Assembly: GCF_002930645.1 (NCBI RefSeq)
Contig: NZ_PSNW01000001.1
Location: forward strand, 612,600 to 676,599
DNA from: Solimonas fluminis
GTDB taxonomy: Bacteria; Pseudomonadota; Gammaproteobacteria; Nevskiales; Nevskiaceae
Reading direction: 5' to 3'
Length of the DNA: 64,000 bases
Every line of letters starts with the position of its first letter. The first letter of the stretch is position 1. The translations under genes were made by a program, and so were the position numbers. Positions 51,625 to 58,575 of this stretch are shown one piece after another. The notes beneath the pieces were generated by a model. The model made no database searches, was not told the DNA's origin, and saw nothing but the letters and a program-made list of their open reading frames with translations.

Positions 51625-52187
51625 TCCACCGCCGGCGGCAGGCCGATGCGCCAGCGCTGCACCCGGCCCTCCGGCGAAACCTCGAAGATCAGCCGGGCCT
51701 CGCCGCCCTCCGGCGCGCGGACGATGTAGTACTTCGCGCCGGCCACGTACTTGTGCGGGACCTCCTCGATGCGGCCGCCATAGTGCTGCTGCAACTCCTG
51801 CGCGCTGCTGCCGACACGCCCGCCTCCGGGCGCGGGGAACAGCGCCTCGTCCACGTCGAAGCGCGCAAAGCGGCCCTCGACCAGCATGAACGAAGTGCCG
51901 AACCCCCGGGCCGGCGCCGGGTCGGGAAAGAGCTGCAGGCAGCTTCCCGGCTCGCTGCCGGCCGCCTTCAGCGGCCGCCCCCAGGCCAGGCGCACGGCGG
52001 CCTCGCCGTCGCCGAAATGAGCCGGGCCAAAGCCCCGGAATCCCACCGTTTCCTCCTGCTTCGGCGGCTCCGGGGCCACGGCAGCCGGCTCGGGGGCGCT
52101 GTCCACCGGCGGCGAATTCTCGCCGCTGCCGCGCTGGCAGGCGGACAGGGCCGCGGCGGCGGCCAGCAGGATGATGGCGGGTTTCAA
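51603..52187 (-). CDS. Lipoprotein of unknown function
   Basis: 194-residue lipoprotein starting at TTG 52187 behind GGAGGG. The signal has lipobox ALSAC (Cys17), followed by a Pro/Glu-rich linker (about 18-50). The compact C-terminal domain (about 55-194) has two cysteines (SCLQLFP and VEGCS end), which may pair. I do not recognise a family. It is convergent with the SDR gene, ends overlapping by 22 nt. Confidence 0.65.
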   Translation of the reverse strand: MKPAIILLAAAAALSACQRGSGENSPPVDSAPEPAAVAPEPPKQEETVGFRGFGPAHFGDGEAAVRLAWGRPLKAAGSEPGSCLQLFPDPAPARGFGTSFMLVEGRFARFDVDEALFPAPGGGRVGSSAQELQQHYGGRIEEVPHKYVAGAKYYIVRAPEGGEARLIFEVSPEGRVQRWRIGLPPAVDYVEGCS

Positions 52188-52309
52188 GGGCAGGCCCTCC
52201 AGCGTCGGGGGATGCCGCTTGGACTGGCGGGGATCCGCCAGGTTCCGCTCAGCCGCCCAAGCGTTGGTGGGGAAGCATCCTGCGATGGGGGGGAAGCGGC
52301 CGGCGCCGC

Positions 52310-53080
52310 CTAGACCGAGGCACAGGAATGGGCGCCGTCCACCACGATCTCGGCGCCGCTCATGTAGCGGCCGGCATCGGAGGCCAGCAGCAGCAGGGGA
52401 CCGTCGAGGTCCGGATACTGGCCGAAGCGGCGGAAGGGCACCCTCGCCCGCAGCTTCTCGCCGCCCTCGCTGGCGAGGTAGTCCGCATTGATCTCGGTGG
52501 AGAAGTAGCCGGGAGCAATGCTGTTGACGCGGATGCCATGCCGGGCCCATTCCAGCGCCAGGGCCCGCGTCAGGTGCGCCAGGCCAGCCTTGGACGCGCA
52601 GTACGGAGCCAGGGCAACGCCGACGCGGCTGGCCAGGATCGAGGTGACGTTGATGATGCTGCCCCCGCGCTGGGCGGCCACCATGCGCCGCGCCGCCTCC
52701 TGCGCCACGATCCAGGCGCCGCGCAGGTTGGTGTCGAGCACGGACGTCCATTCCGCGTCGTCGCAGTCCAGGGCGCGGGCCTTGGCGCCCACGCCGGCAT
52801 TGTTGACGACGATGTCCGGGGCGCCCCAGCGTGCGGCCAGTTCGTCGAAGGCGGCCTGGACGCTGTCGCGCGCAGTCACGTCCATGGAAAGCGCCCGGGC
52901 ACTGCCGCCCTCCGCCACGATCTGCTCCACCAGCGTCGAGAGGCGATCGGCCCGGCGTGCCGCCACCGCGACCTCTGCACCGGCGCGCGCGAGCACGCGG
53001 GCGAAGTGCTGGCCGAAGCCGCTGGAAGCTCCGGTCACCAGGGCGTGACGCCCCTTCAGCGAGAACAGTTCGGGGCTCAT
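52310..53080 (-). CDS. SDR-family oxidoreductase coupled to acyl-CoA dehydrogenase
   Basis: 256-residue SDR with VTGASSGFGQHFA, NNAGVGAK, serine in NVTSILASRVG and Tyr/Lys in YCASKAGLAH. It should oxidise a 3-hydroxyacyl-CoA or other secondary alcohol. Its start overlaps the acyl-CoA dehydrogenase stop by 4 nt (ATGA), so the two are translationally coupled and probably act in sequence on the same CoA ester. Confidence 0.9.
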   Translation of the reverse strand: MSPELFSLKGRHALVTGASSGFGQHFARVLARAGAEVAVAARRADRLSTLVEQIVAEGGSARALSMDVTARDSVQAAFDELAARWGAPDIVVNNAGVGAKARALDCDDAEWTSVLDTNLRGAWIVAQEAARRMVAAQRGGSIINVTSILASRVGVALAPYCASKAGLAHLTRALALEWARHGIRVNSIAPGYFSTEINADYLASEGGEKLRARVPFRRFGQYPDLDGPLLLLASDAGRYMSGAEIVVDGAHSCASV

Positions 53081-54243
53081 GAGATCTTTCCTTCCAGCAG
53101 CTTGCTGGCCAGGCTCCAGCGGTGGACTTCCGAGGGGCCGTCGTAGATGCGGAAGGCACGCAGGTCGCGGAAGATGCGCTCCACGATGGCCTCGCCGGTG
53201 ACGCCGCGTCCGCCGAGGATCTGCACCGAGCGGTCGACGATGCGCCAGGCCGCCTCGGAGGCCGTGACCTTGGTCATGCTCGACTCGCGGTTGCCGGAGT
53301 GCCCCTGGTCCAGCACCCAGGCGCAGTGCCATATCGCCAGGCGCGTGTTGTGCAGGTCCATGGCGTTGTCCGCCAGCATGAAGCCCACGCCCTCGTGCTC
53401 GCCCAGGCGCTTGCCGAAGGCCTGGCGCTGCCGGGCATAGGCCAGCGCGGTGTCGTGGGCACGGCGCGCGGCGCCCAGCCAGCGCATGCAGTGCGTCAGC
53501 CGCGCGGGCGCCAGGCGTACCTGGGCGTAGCGGAAGCCCTTGCCGATCTCACCCAGGACGTCCGCTGCCGGCACGCGCAGGTTCTCGAAGTGCAGCACGC
53601 CGTGGCCGCCGGTGAAGCAGGAGTCCAGCGAATCCATCAGCCGCTCCAGGCGAATCTCCGGCCGGTCCATGTCCGACAGGAACATGGTGGCGGAACCGTC
53701 TTCCATCCTGGCCATGATGATGGCGAAGCGGGCGCCCTCGGCACCCGTGATGAGCCACTTGGTGCCGTTGATGACGTAGTGGTCGCCGTCTCGAACCGCC
53801 GTGGTCTGCAGCATGGAGGGGTCCGAGCCGGCACCGGGCGCTGGCTCCGTCATGGCGAAGCAGGAACGCGTGCATCCCTCGGCCAGCGGACGCAGCCAGC
53901 GCTCCTTCTGCTCCGGCGTCGCCACGATCTCCATCAGGTGGATGTTGCCCTCGTCCGGCGCGTGGATGTTCAGCGCCACCGGGCCCAGCGGCGAATATCC
54001 GGCTTCCTCGAACACCACCGCCTTGGCGACATGCGACAGGCCCAGCCCTCCGAACTCCGGCGAGGCATGCGGCGTCAGCAGGCCGGTGCCGCGCGCCAGG
54101 GCCACCAGTTCCTGCCGCAGCGCCTCGCCGGGGCCGTGCGGGGTCTGGCGCGGATCGCGCTCGTAGGGGATGACCTGCTGCGCGATGAAATCGCGGGTCT
54201 TCTGCTGCAGGGCCTGCAGGTCGGGGCTGAGGGAGAAGTCCAT
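53077..54243 (-). CDS. Acyl-CoA dehydrogenase, ACAD10/11-like
   Basis: 388-residue flavoprotein. The FAD-binding loop CFAMTEPAPGAGSDPSMLQTTA and C-terminal IYDGPSEVHRWSLASKLL are seen; the DGPxEVH form is typical of the ACAD10/11 group, which handles 4-hydroxy or long or branched acyl-CoA. The arrangement of domains is normal. It is coupled to the SDR gene downstream. Confidence 0.93.
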   Translation of the reverse strand: MDFSLSPDLQALQQKTRDFIAQQVIPYERDPRQTPHGPGEALRQELVALARGTGLLTPHASPEFGGLGLSHVAKAVVFEEAGYSPLGPVALNIHAPDEGNIHLMEIVATPEQKERWLRPLAEGCTRSCFAMTEPAPGAGSDPSMLQTTAVRDGDHYVINGTKWLITGAEGARFAIIMARMEDGSATMFLSDMDRPEIRLERLMDSLDSCFTGGHGVLHFENLRVPAADVLGEIGKGFRYAQVRLAPARLTHCMRWLGAARRAHDTALAYARQRQAFGKRLGEHEGVGFMLADNAMDLHNTRLAIWHCAWVLDQGHSGNRESSMTKVTASEAAWRIVDRSVQILGGRGVTGEAIVERIFRDLRAFRIYDGPSEVHRWSLASKLLEGKIS

Positions 54244-54290
54244 GGTTTCGTGGGCTGGTGTCCGGTTCTCTGGGATATGCGCCAGAACGA

Positions 54291-54397
54291 CCCGTTCATG
54301 GCGAGTAGCCTCGTGAGCGTAGCGAGCGTGCGTATCGAGCCACCCTTTGGAGGCTCCTGATACGCGACGCTTCGCGACGCTACTCGGGGTGAACGGG
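54291..54397. repeat. Family A inverted-repeat element, copy 3
   Basis: 107-nt element with ends CCCGTTCATGGCGAGTA and inverted CCCGTTCACCCCGAGTA (13 of 17 matching). The inside has GTATCGAG and CTGATACGCGACGC blocks as in the other two copies. Confidence 0.7.
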
Positions 54398-54509
54398 ACG
54401 GATACTAAGGCGCCGCAGCACCAGAAAGCACCCTTCCTGACAACGTTAAAAAAACCGGATGGCTGCCCCCCGGCAAACCATCCGGCAACGAGGACCGTTA
54501 CAACCGCTT

Positions 54510-54593
54510 CGTCATGCCGGCGAAAGCCGGTATCCAATCGCCATGTGGCCATTGCTGCCGGAGACCGGATGCCGGCTTTCGCCGGCACGACGA
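54510..54593. repeat. Family C inverted-repeat element, double copy
   Basis: 84-nt element with two short palindromic units, CGTCATGCCGGCGAAAGCCG... and inverted (GGATGCCGGCTTTCGCCGGC). The half copy at 9870 has the same core. Confidence 0.75.
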
Positions 54594-54595
54594 CG

Positions 54596-55786
54596 CTACA
54601 GGGACCGCGAAATCAGCTCCTTCATGATCTCGTTGGTGCCGCCAAAAATCCGCATCACGCGTGCATCCACCCAGGCGCGGGCCACCGGATACTCCAGCAT
54701 GTAGCCGTAGCCGCCGTGCAGCTGCACGCACTCGTCGATGACCTTGTTCATCATGTCGGAACACCAGTACTTGGCCGCTGCGGCCGCCTCCGGGCTGAGC
54801 TTGCGCTGCAGCACCAGCTCGATGCAGCGGTCCACGTAGACCTGGGCGATCTCGATCTCGGCGCGCATCTCGGCGAGCTTGAACTTGGTGTTCTGGAAGC
54901 TGGCCACCGGCTTGCCGAAGGCCTTGCGACCCTTGGTGTATTTCACCGTGCTCTCGAAGGCGGCGCGGGCGCCGGCCACGGACATCACGGCGATCACCAT
55001 GCGCTCCCAGGCCAGTTCCTTCATCAGCATGATGAAGCCCTGCCCGATGGCCTTCTCCCCGCCCAGGATGTTGGACTTGGGGATGCGCACGTTGTTGAAG
55101 AACAGCTCGCAGGTATCCTGCGCCTTCATGCCCACCTTCTTCAGCGGCTTGGCCTTGGCAAAGCCCGGACGGTCGGCCTCGACGATCACCAGGCTGACGC
55201 TCTTGCCGCCCTCGTCACCCTCGCCCATCTTCACGGCCACGATCACCATGTCGCAGAGGAAGCCGTTGGTGATGAAGGTCTTGGTGCCGTTGAGCACCAG
55301 GTCGTCGCCGTCCTCGACGGCGCGCATCTTCATGCCCTGCAGGTCGGAGCCGGTGCCGGGCTCGGTCATGGCGATGGCGCCCACCGCCTCGCCCGACACC
55401 AGCTTCGGCAGCCAATGGCGCTTCTGCTCCTCGGTGCCGTGGTTCAGCACATAGGGAGCGACGATGTCGGAGTGCACCGGCCAGCCGATGCCGGAGGCTC
55501 CGGCGTACAGCAGCTCCTCGAGATAGACCACGCTGTAGAGACGGTCGGCGCCGATCCCGCCGTATTGCTCGGGTACGGTCAGGCTCAGCAGGCCCATCTC
55601 GCCCGCCTTGTTCCACAGCGCGCGATCGACGTGCTGCTGCTCCTCCCAGCGCTCATGGTTCGGGCTGATCTCCTCGGCGATGAAGCGCCGCACGCTGCGG
55701 CGGAACTCCTCGTGCTCGGCGGTGAACAGGCTGCGGGGCACCATGGAGGGGACGTTCTGGAGGAAGGGACTCTGTGCAGCGGTCAT
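54596..55786 (-). CDS. Acyl-CoA dehydrogenase
   Basis: 396-residue FAD-dependent acyl-CoA dehydrogenase. The FAD loop AIAMTEPGTGSDLQGMKMRA and C-terminal RIFGGTNEIMKELISRSL (catalytic Glu in GGTNEI) are present. It oxidises an acyl-CoA to the 2-enoyl form. ATG 55786 gives MTAAQSPFLQN. It follows the DUF4334 gene by 23 nt and belongs to the DUF1302 operon. Confidence 0.95.
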   Translation of the reverse strand: MTAAQSPFLQNVPSMVPRSLFTAEHEEFRRSVRRFIAEEISPNHERWEEQQHVDRALWNKAGEMGLLSLTVPEQYGGIGADRLYSVVYLEELLYAGASGIGWPVHSDIVAPYVLNHGTEEQKRHWLPKLVSGEAVGAIAMTEPGTGSDLQGMKMRAVEDGDDLVLNGTKTFITNGFLCDMVIVAVKMGEGDEGGKSVSLVIVEADRPGFAKAKPLKKVGMKAQDTCELFFNNVRIPKSNILGGEKAIGQGFIMLMKELAWERMVIAVMSVAGARAAFESTVKYTKGRKAFGKPVASFQNTKFKLAEMRAEIEIAQVYVDRCIELVLQRKLSPEAAAAAKYWCSDMMNKVIDECVQLHGGYGYMLEYPVARAWVDARVMRIFGGTNEIMKELISRSL

Positions 55787-55809
55787 CGTGAATCTCTGGC
55801 GGGGGCGCT

Positions 55810-56253
55810 TCAGCAGCGCCGGAGGTAGAAGTACAGGGGCATCGAATCCCCCTTGCGGTCCATCACGCCCAGCACGGTGCGCTCGTCCACCCGGCGGAAG
55901 TGGTCGAACACCGGGTGCTGGTCGTAGCACATCGTGGCGGTGACCACGCCGCGGTACTCGACGCGGCGCAGCGAGGCCGTGCCCATGATGGGGTTGACGA
56001 CGCGGCCACCGTCGGGGCCGCGCGAGACGATCGGCGAGACATCGTTGCTGCCGCGGAAGGTCTTGCCGACCCAGCGCAGGGCCTCGAGCTGGCCCTCGCC
56101 GGGATGGCCGGTGTCGAACACGCCGCCATCCCATTCGCCCAGCATGAAGTCCTCGGCGACGTCCGGCAGGGCATCGAACAGTGCATCGAGCTCCTCCAGG
56201 CCGGTCTTGCCCTGGCGGGAGGCCAGGGCCTCGAAACGGGCCTGCAGGCTCAT
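55810..56253 (-). CDS. GXWXG/DUF4334 protein
   Basis: 147-residue protein with a GXWXG motif (LGEWDGGVFDTGH) at about residues 38-50, then the DUF4334 pattern (VEYRGVVTATMCYDQHPVFDHFRRVDERTVLGVMDRKG). Such proteins occur with catabolic and acyl-CoA genes, where a ligand-binding role is suspected. The function is unknown. It overlaps the hydrolase gene by 4 nt. Confidence 0.8.
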   Translation of the reverse strand: MSLQARFEALASRQGKTGLEELDALFDALPDVAEDFMLGEWDGGVFDTGHPGEGQLEALRWVGKTFRGSNDVSPIVSRGPDGGRVVNPIMGTASLRRVEYRGVVTATMCYDQHPVFDHFRRVDERTVLGVMDRKGDSMPLYFYLRRC

Positions 56254-57188
56254 GCGGCCTCCGGCTGGACGGCGATCCGCGGCGGCGCCAGCGGCGCCGA
56301 GAGGAACCGTCCCAGGGTGTAGAGGAAACGCCCCGGCGCCTCCACGGGGACGATATGGCCGCAGTAGCGGAATTCGATCACCCGTGCATCCGGCACGTAG
56401 CGGGCGATGCGGCGCTGCCCCTCGGGCGGAAACACGGCGGACCGGCGGCCGACCAGGACCCAGAACGGGATGCGGACGCGGCGCAGCGACTCGCGGAAAT
56501 CGTAATCCTGCTCCACGAAGGCACGCACGCAGGCCAGGTAGATCGGCCAGTCGTCGGCGCGCAGCAGGTGGCTTCCCGGCCGGCTCCCGCCCGCCGCGCG
56601 GAACACGAGCTTGAGCAGCGGCTGGCCGATGCAGTTCTCGAAGAACTCCCCGAACCACGACCAGAACTGCTGCTGCAGGGCCGGCGGCAGCCGATGGAAC
56701 GGCATGTCGCGGTCGACGGGTTCGAAGGCGGCGATCAGTTCCCGGGCCCGTTCGAAGGCCTGGGCATTGTCCACCCCCATCAGCCCCCAGCTCCAGCCTT
56801 CGCCGTTGGCGATGCAGGGCGTCTGGTCCACGTGCAGGTAGGCGGAGATCCGGTCGAAGCCGTAGCGCCGCTGGTACTCCAGGCCGCTGGCCGCGCCGAT
56901 GGAGAAGCCGACCATGCGTGGACGCTCCAGCCGCAGGTGCTGCAGCAGGTCATGCACGTCGTCGGCGTTCTGCCGCAGGGCATCCGCGCTGCTGGGCTTC
57001 ACGCCACGGGAGCCGCCGAAGCCGCGGAAGTCGAGCATCACGAAGCGCCGCCGCGCGGCGAAGGGCAGCACGAAGGGCAGCCACATGGCGGCGCGCATGC
57101 CAAAGGCATGCAGCATCACGCAGGCCGGGCCGCGGCCGATGTCGAGGTAGTGCAGCCGCGCGCCATCGCGGGCCTGGAAGTACGGCAT
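56250..57188 (-). CDS. Alpha/beta hydrolase
   Basis: 312-residue alpha/beta hydrolase with the nucleophile Ser in GFSIGA (residue 96 or so), oxyanion region LHAFGMRAAMW and a histidine near HIVPVEAP. The middle carries a long lid (about residues 120-215). It may cleave an ester or CoA-type or ring substrate. It stands between DUF1329 (19-nt gap) and DUF4334 (overlap). It should serve the compound brought in through DUF1302/DUF1329. Confidence 0.88.
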   Translation of the reverse strand: MPYFQARDGARLHYLDIGRGPACVMLHAFGMRAAMWLPFVLPFAARRRFVMLDFRGFGGSRGVKPSSADALRQNADDVHDLLQHLRLERPRMVGFSIGAASGLEYQRRYGFDRISAYLHVDQTPCIANGEGWSWGLMGVDNAQAFERARELIAAFEPVDRDMPFHRLPPALQQQFWSWFGEFFENCIGQPLLKLVFRAAGGSRPGSHLLRADDWPIYLACVRAFVEQDYDFRESLRRVRIPFWVLVGRRSAVFPPEGQRRIARYVPDARVIEFRYCGHIVPVEAPGRFLYTLGRFLSAPLAPPRIAVQPEAA

Positions 57189-57207
57189 GGATCGTTTACC
57201 TGTGAGC

Positions 57208-58563
57208 CTATTTCAGCGAACGCTTCTGTACCGCGGCCGCTTCGAAGTAGTCGTCCGGAAAGCGGGCCGTGAAATCGTTGGGCTTGTCCTCGTTGGCCAT
57301 GGCCGTGAGGAAGTAGCGGCCGGAGGTGAAGTGGTAGATCACCTCGGGAATGCCGCCGACGGACTGCACGCTGGGCGCGAATACCGTATGCCCTTCCTGG
57401 AACTGGTAGAGGCCGCCGCGATTGTCGTAGTTGTCGATCTGCGCCGGGTACCAGCTGTCCTCGTCCAGGTAGAGCCGGCGCTTGTTGAAGGTATGGTTGG
57501 TGCCCGGCCGGATGCTGGCCTCCACCACCCACACGCGATGCAGCTCGTAGCGCGGCAGGTCCTGGTTGAGATGCCGCGGCCGCGCCATCGCCTTGAACTT
57601 CACCGCCGGACTGCCGATGCGGTTGGAGTTGTAGGGGATGATCAGTTCCTTCTTGCCGACCAGCTTCCAGTCATAGCGTTCCAGCACGCCGTTGAACATG
57701 TCCACCTGGTCGTAGAACTGGTGGCCGTCGGTGCCTTCGTACGGGTTGTCGCAGCAGACCGTCGGGGCACGGCGGATGCGCTTGAGGCCCGGGGAGTAGA
57801 GCCAGGCGGCGCGGCCCTCGCTACCGGAGCCGGCCTTCTCGTGGACCAGGATCATCGTGCCGGCCAGGCGCGGCGGCTCGACGGTACGCGAGAAGTACTT
57901 GAGGAACAGGCCGCTGCTGCGGGTCAGGGGCACCGGGTCGATGGTGGTGGCGTAGTAGAAATTCACCTCTTCGATGATCTTGGTGAGCTGGTACTCGCCG
58001 GTCTGCTGCACGATCATCTGGTTGTTGTAGCGCCGCGCGCCATCGCCGCGCCAGCGCACGCGGTGGTTCCACATGATCTCCGCGCCGCTCTTCGGGATCG
58101 GGAAGGTGAAGCCCTGCCGGCAGTTGTCCGGATTGTCGATGCCCGCCAGTTCGCAGGTGATGGCGTTGGCGATGGTCGACTTGTAGATGAAGTCCGGGAA
58201 CGACACCCGGCGCCGGCTCGGGTAGACGTTCATCTTGTAGCTGTCGTAGGTCGACAGCAGGCGCTTGTGGCCCTCGCTGAGCTTGTCCGCGTACTGCGGC
58301 AGGTTGGCCTTGGTGATGGTGTACAGCGGCTTGTCGCCGTCGATCTCCGGATCGGACGGGTACTCGCCCTTGAGCGAGCCGTGCCGGGGCGCCGGCGTCC
58401 ATTCCGGGATGCTGCTGTCCTTGTTGGCGGCCTTCTCGGCGCCCACGGGCGTCAGCGACTTGCCGAGCTCGGCCGCTTCCTTGGCCGTGACCTTGGCCAG
58501 GGCCGGCGCCTGCGCCAGGGCCAGTGCCAGGCCAGCGCCCATCATCGCGATCCGGATGCTCAT
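57208..58563 (-). CDS. DUF1329 secreted protein, copy 2
   Basis: 451-residue DUF1329 protein with a signal peptide (MSIRIAMMGAGLALALAQAPALA). The central block SPGLKRIRRAPTVCCDNPYEGTDGHQFYDQVDMFNG is nearly identical to the copy at 39069, while the ends have diverged. It follows the DUF1302 gene by 12 nt, the usual pairing. Role as periplasmic carrier or lipoprotein-sorting-like protein is inferred. Confidence 0.93.
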   Translation of the reverse strand: MSIRIAMMGAGLALALAQAPALAKVTAKEAAELGKSLTPVGAEKAANKDSSIPEWTPAPRHGSLKGEYPSDPEIDGDKPLYTITKANLPQYADKLSEGHKRLLSTYDSYKMNVYPSRRRVSFPDFIYKSTIANAITCELAGIDNPDNCRQGFTFPIPKSGAEIMWNHRVRWRGDGARRYNNQMIVQQTGEYQLTKIIEEVNFYYATTIDPVPLTRSSGLFLKYFSRTVEPPRLAGTMILVHEKAGSGSEGRAAWLYSPGLKRIRRAPTVCCDNPYEGTDGHQFYDQVDMFNGVLERYDWKLVGKKELIIPYNSNRIGSPAVKFKAMARPRHLNQDLPRYELHRVWVVEASIRPGTNHTFNKRRLYLDEDSWYPAQIDNYDNRGGLYQFQEGHTVFAPSVQSVGGIPEVIYHFTSGRYFLTAMANEDKPNDFTARFPDDYFEAAAVQKRSLK

Positions 58564-58575
58564 CCCCGCCCCCTG

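Larger units (their letters stand above)
54244..54595. other. 352-nt gap with two repeat elements, no gene
   Basis: Between two acyl-CoA dehydrogenase genes. It holds a family A element (54291-54397) and a family C element (54510-54593), plus a short AT-rich stretch with TTAAAAAAACC near 54445. No credible ORF was found. The promoter for the downstream gene pair may lie here, but no clear box was seen. Confidence 0.8.
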
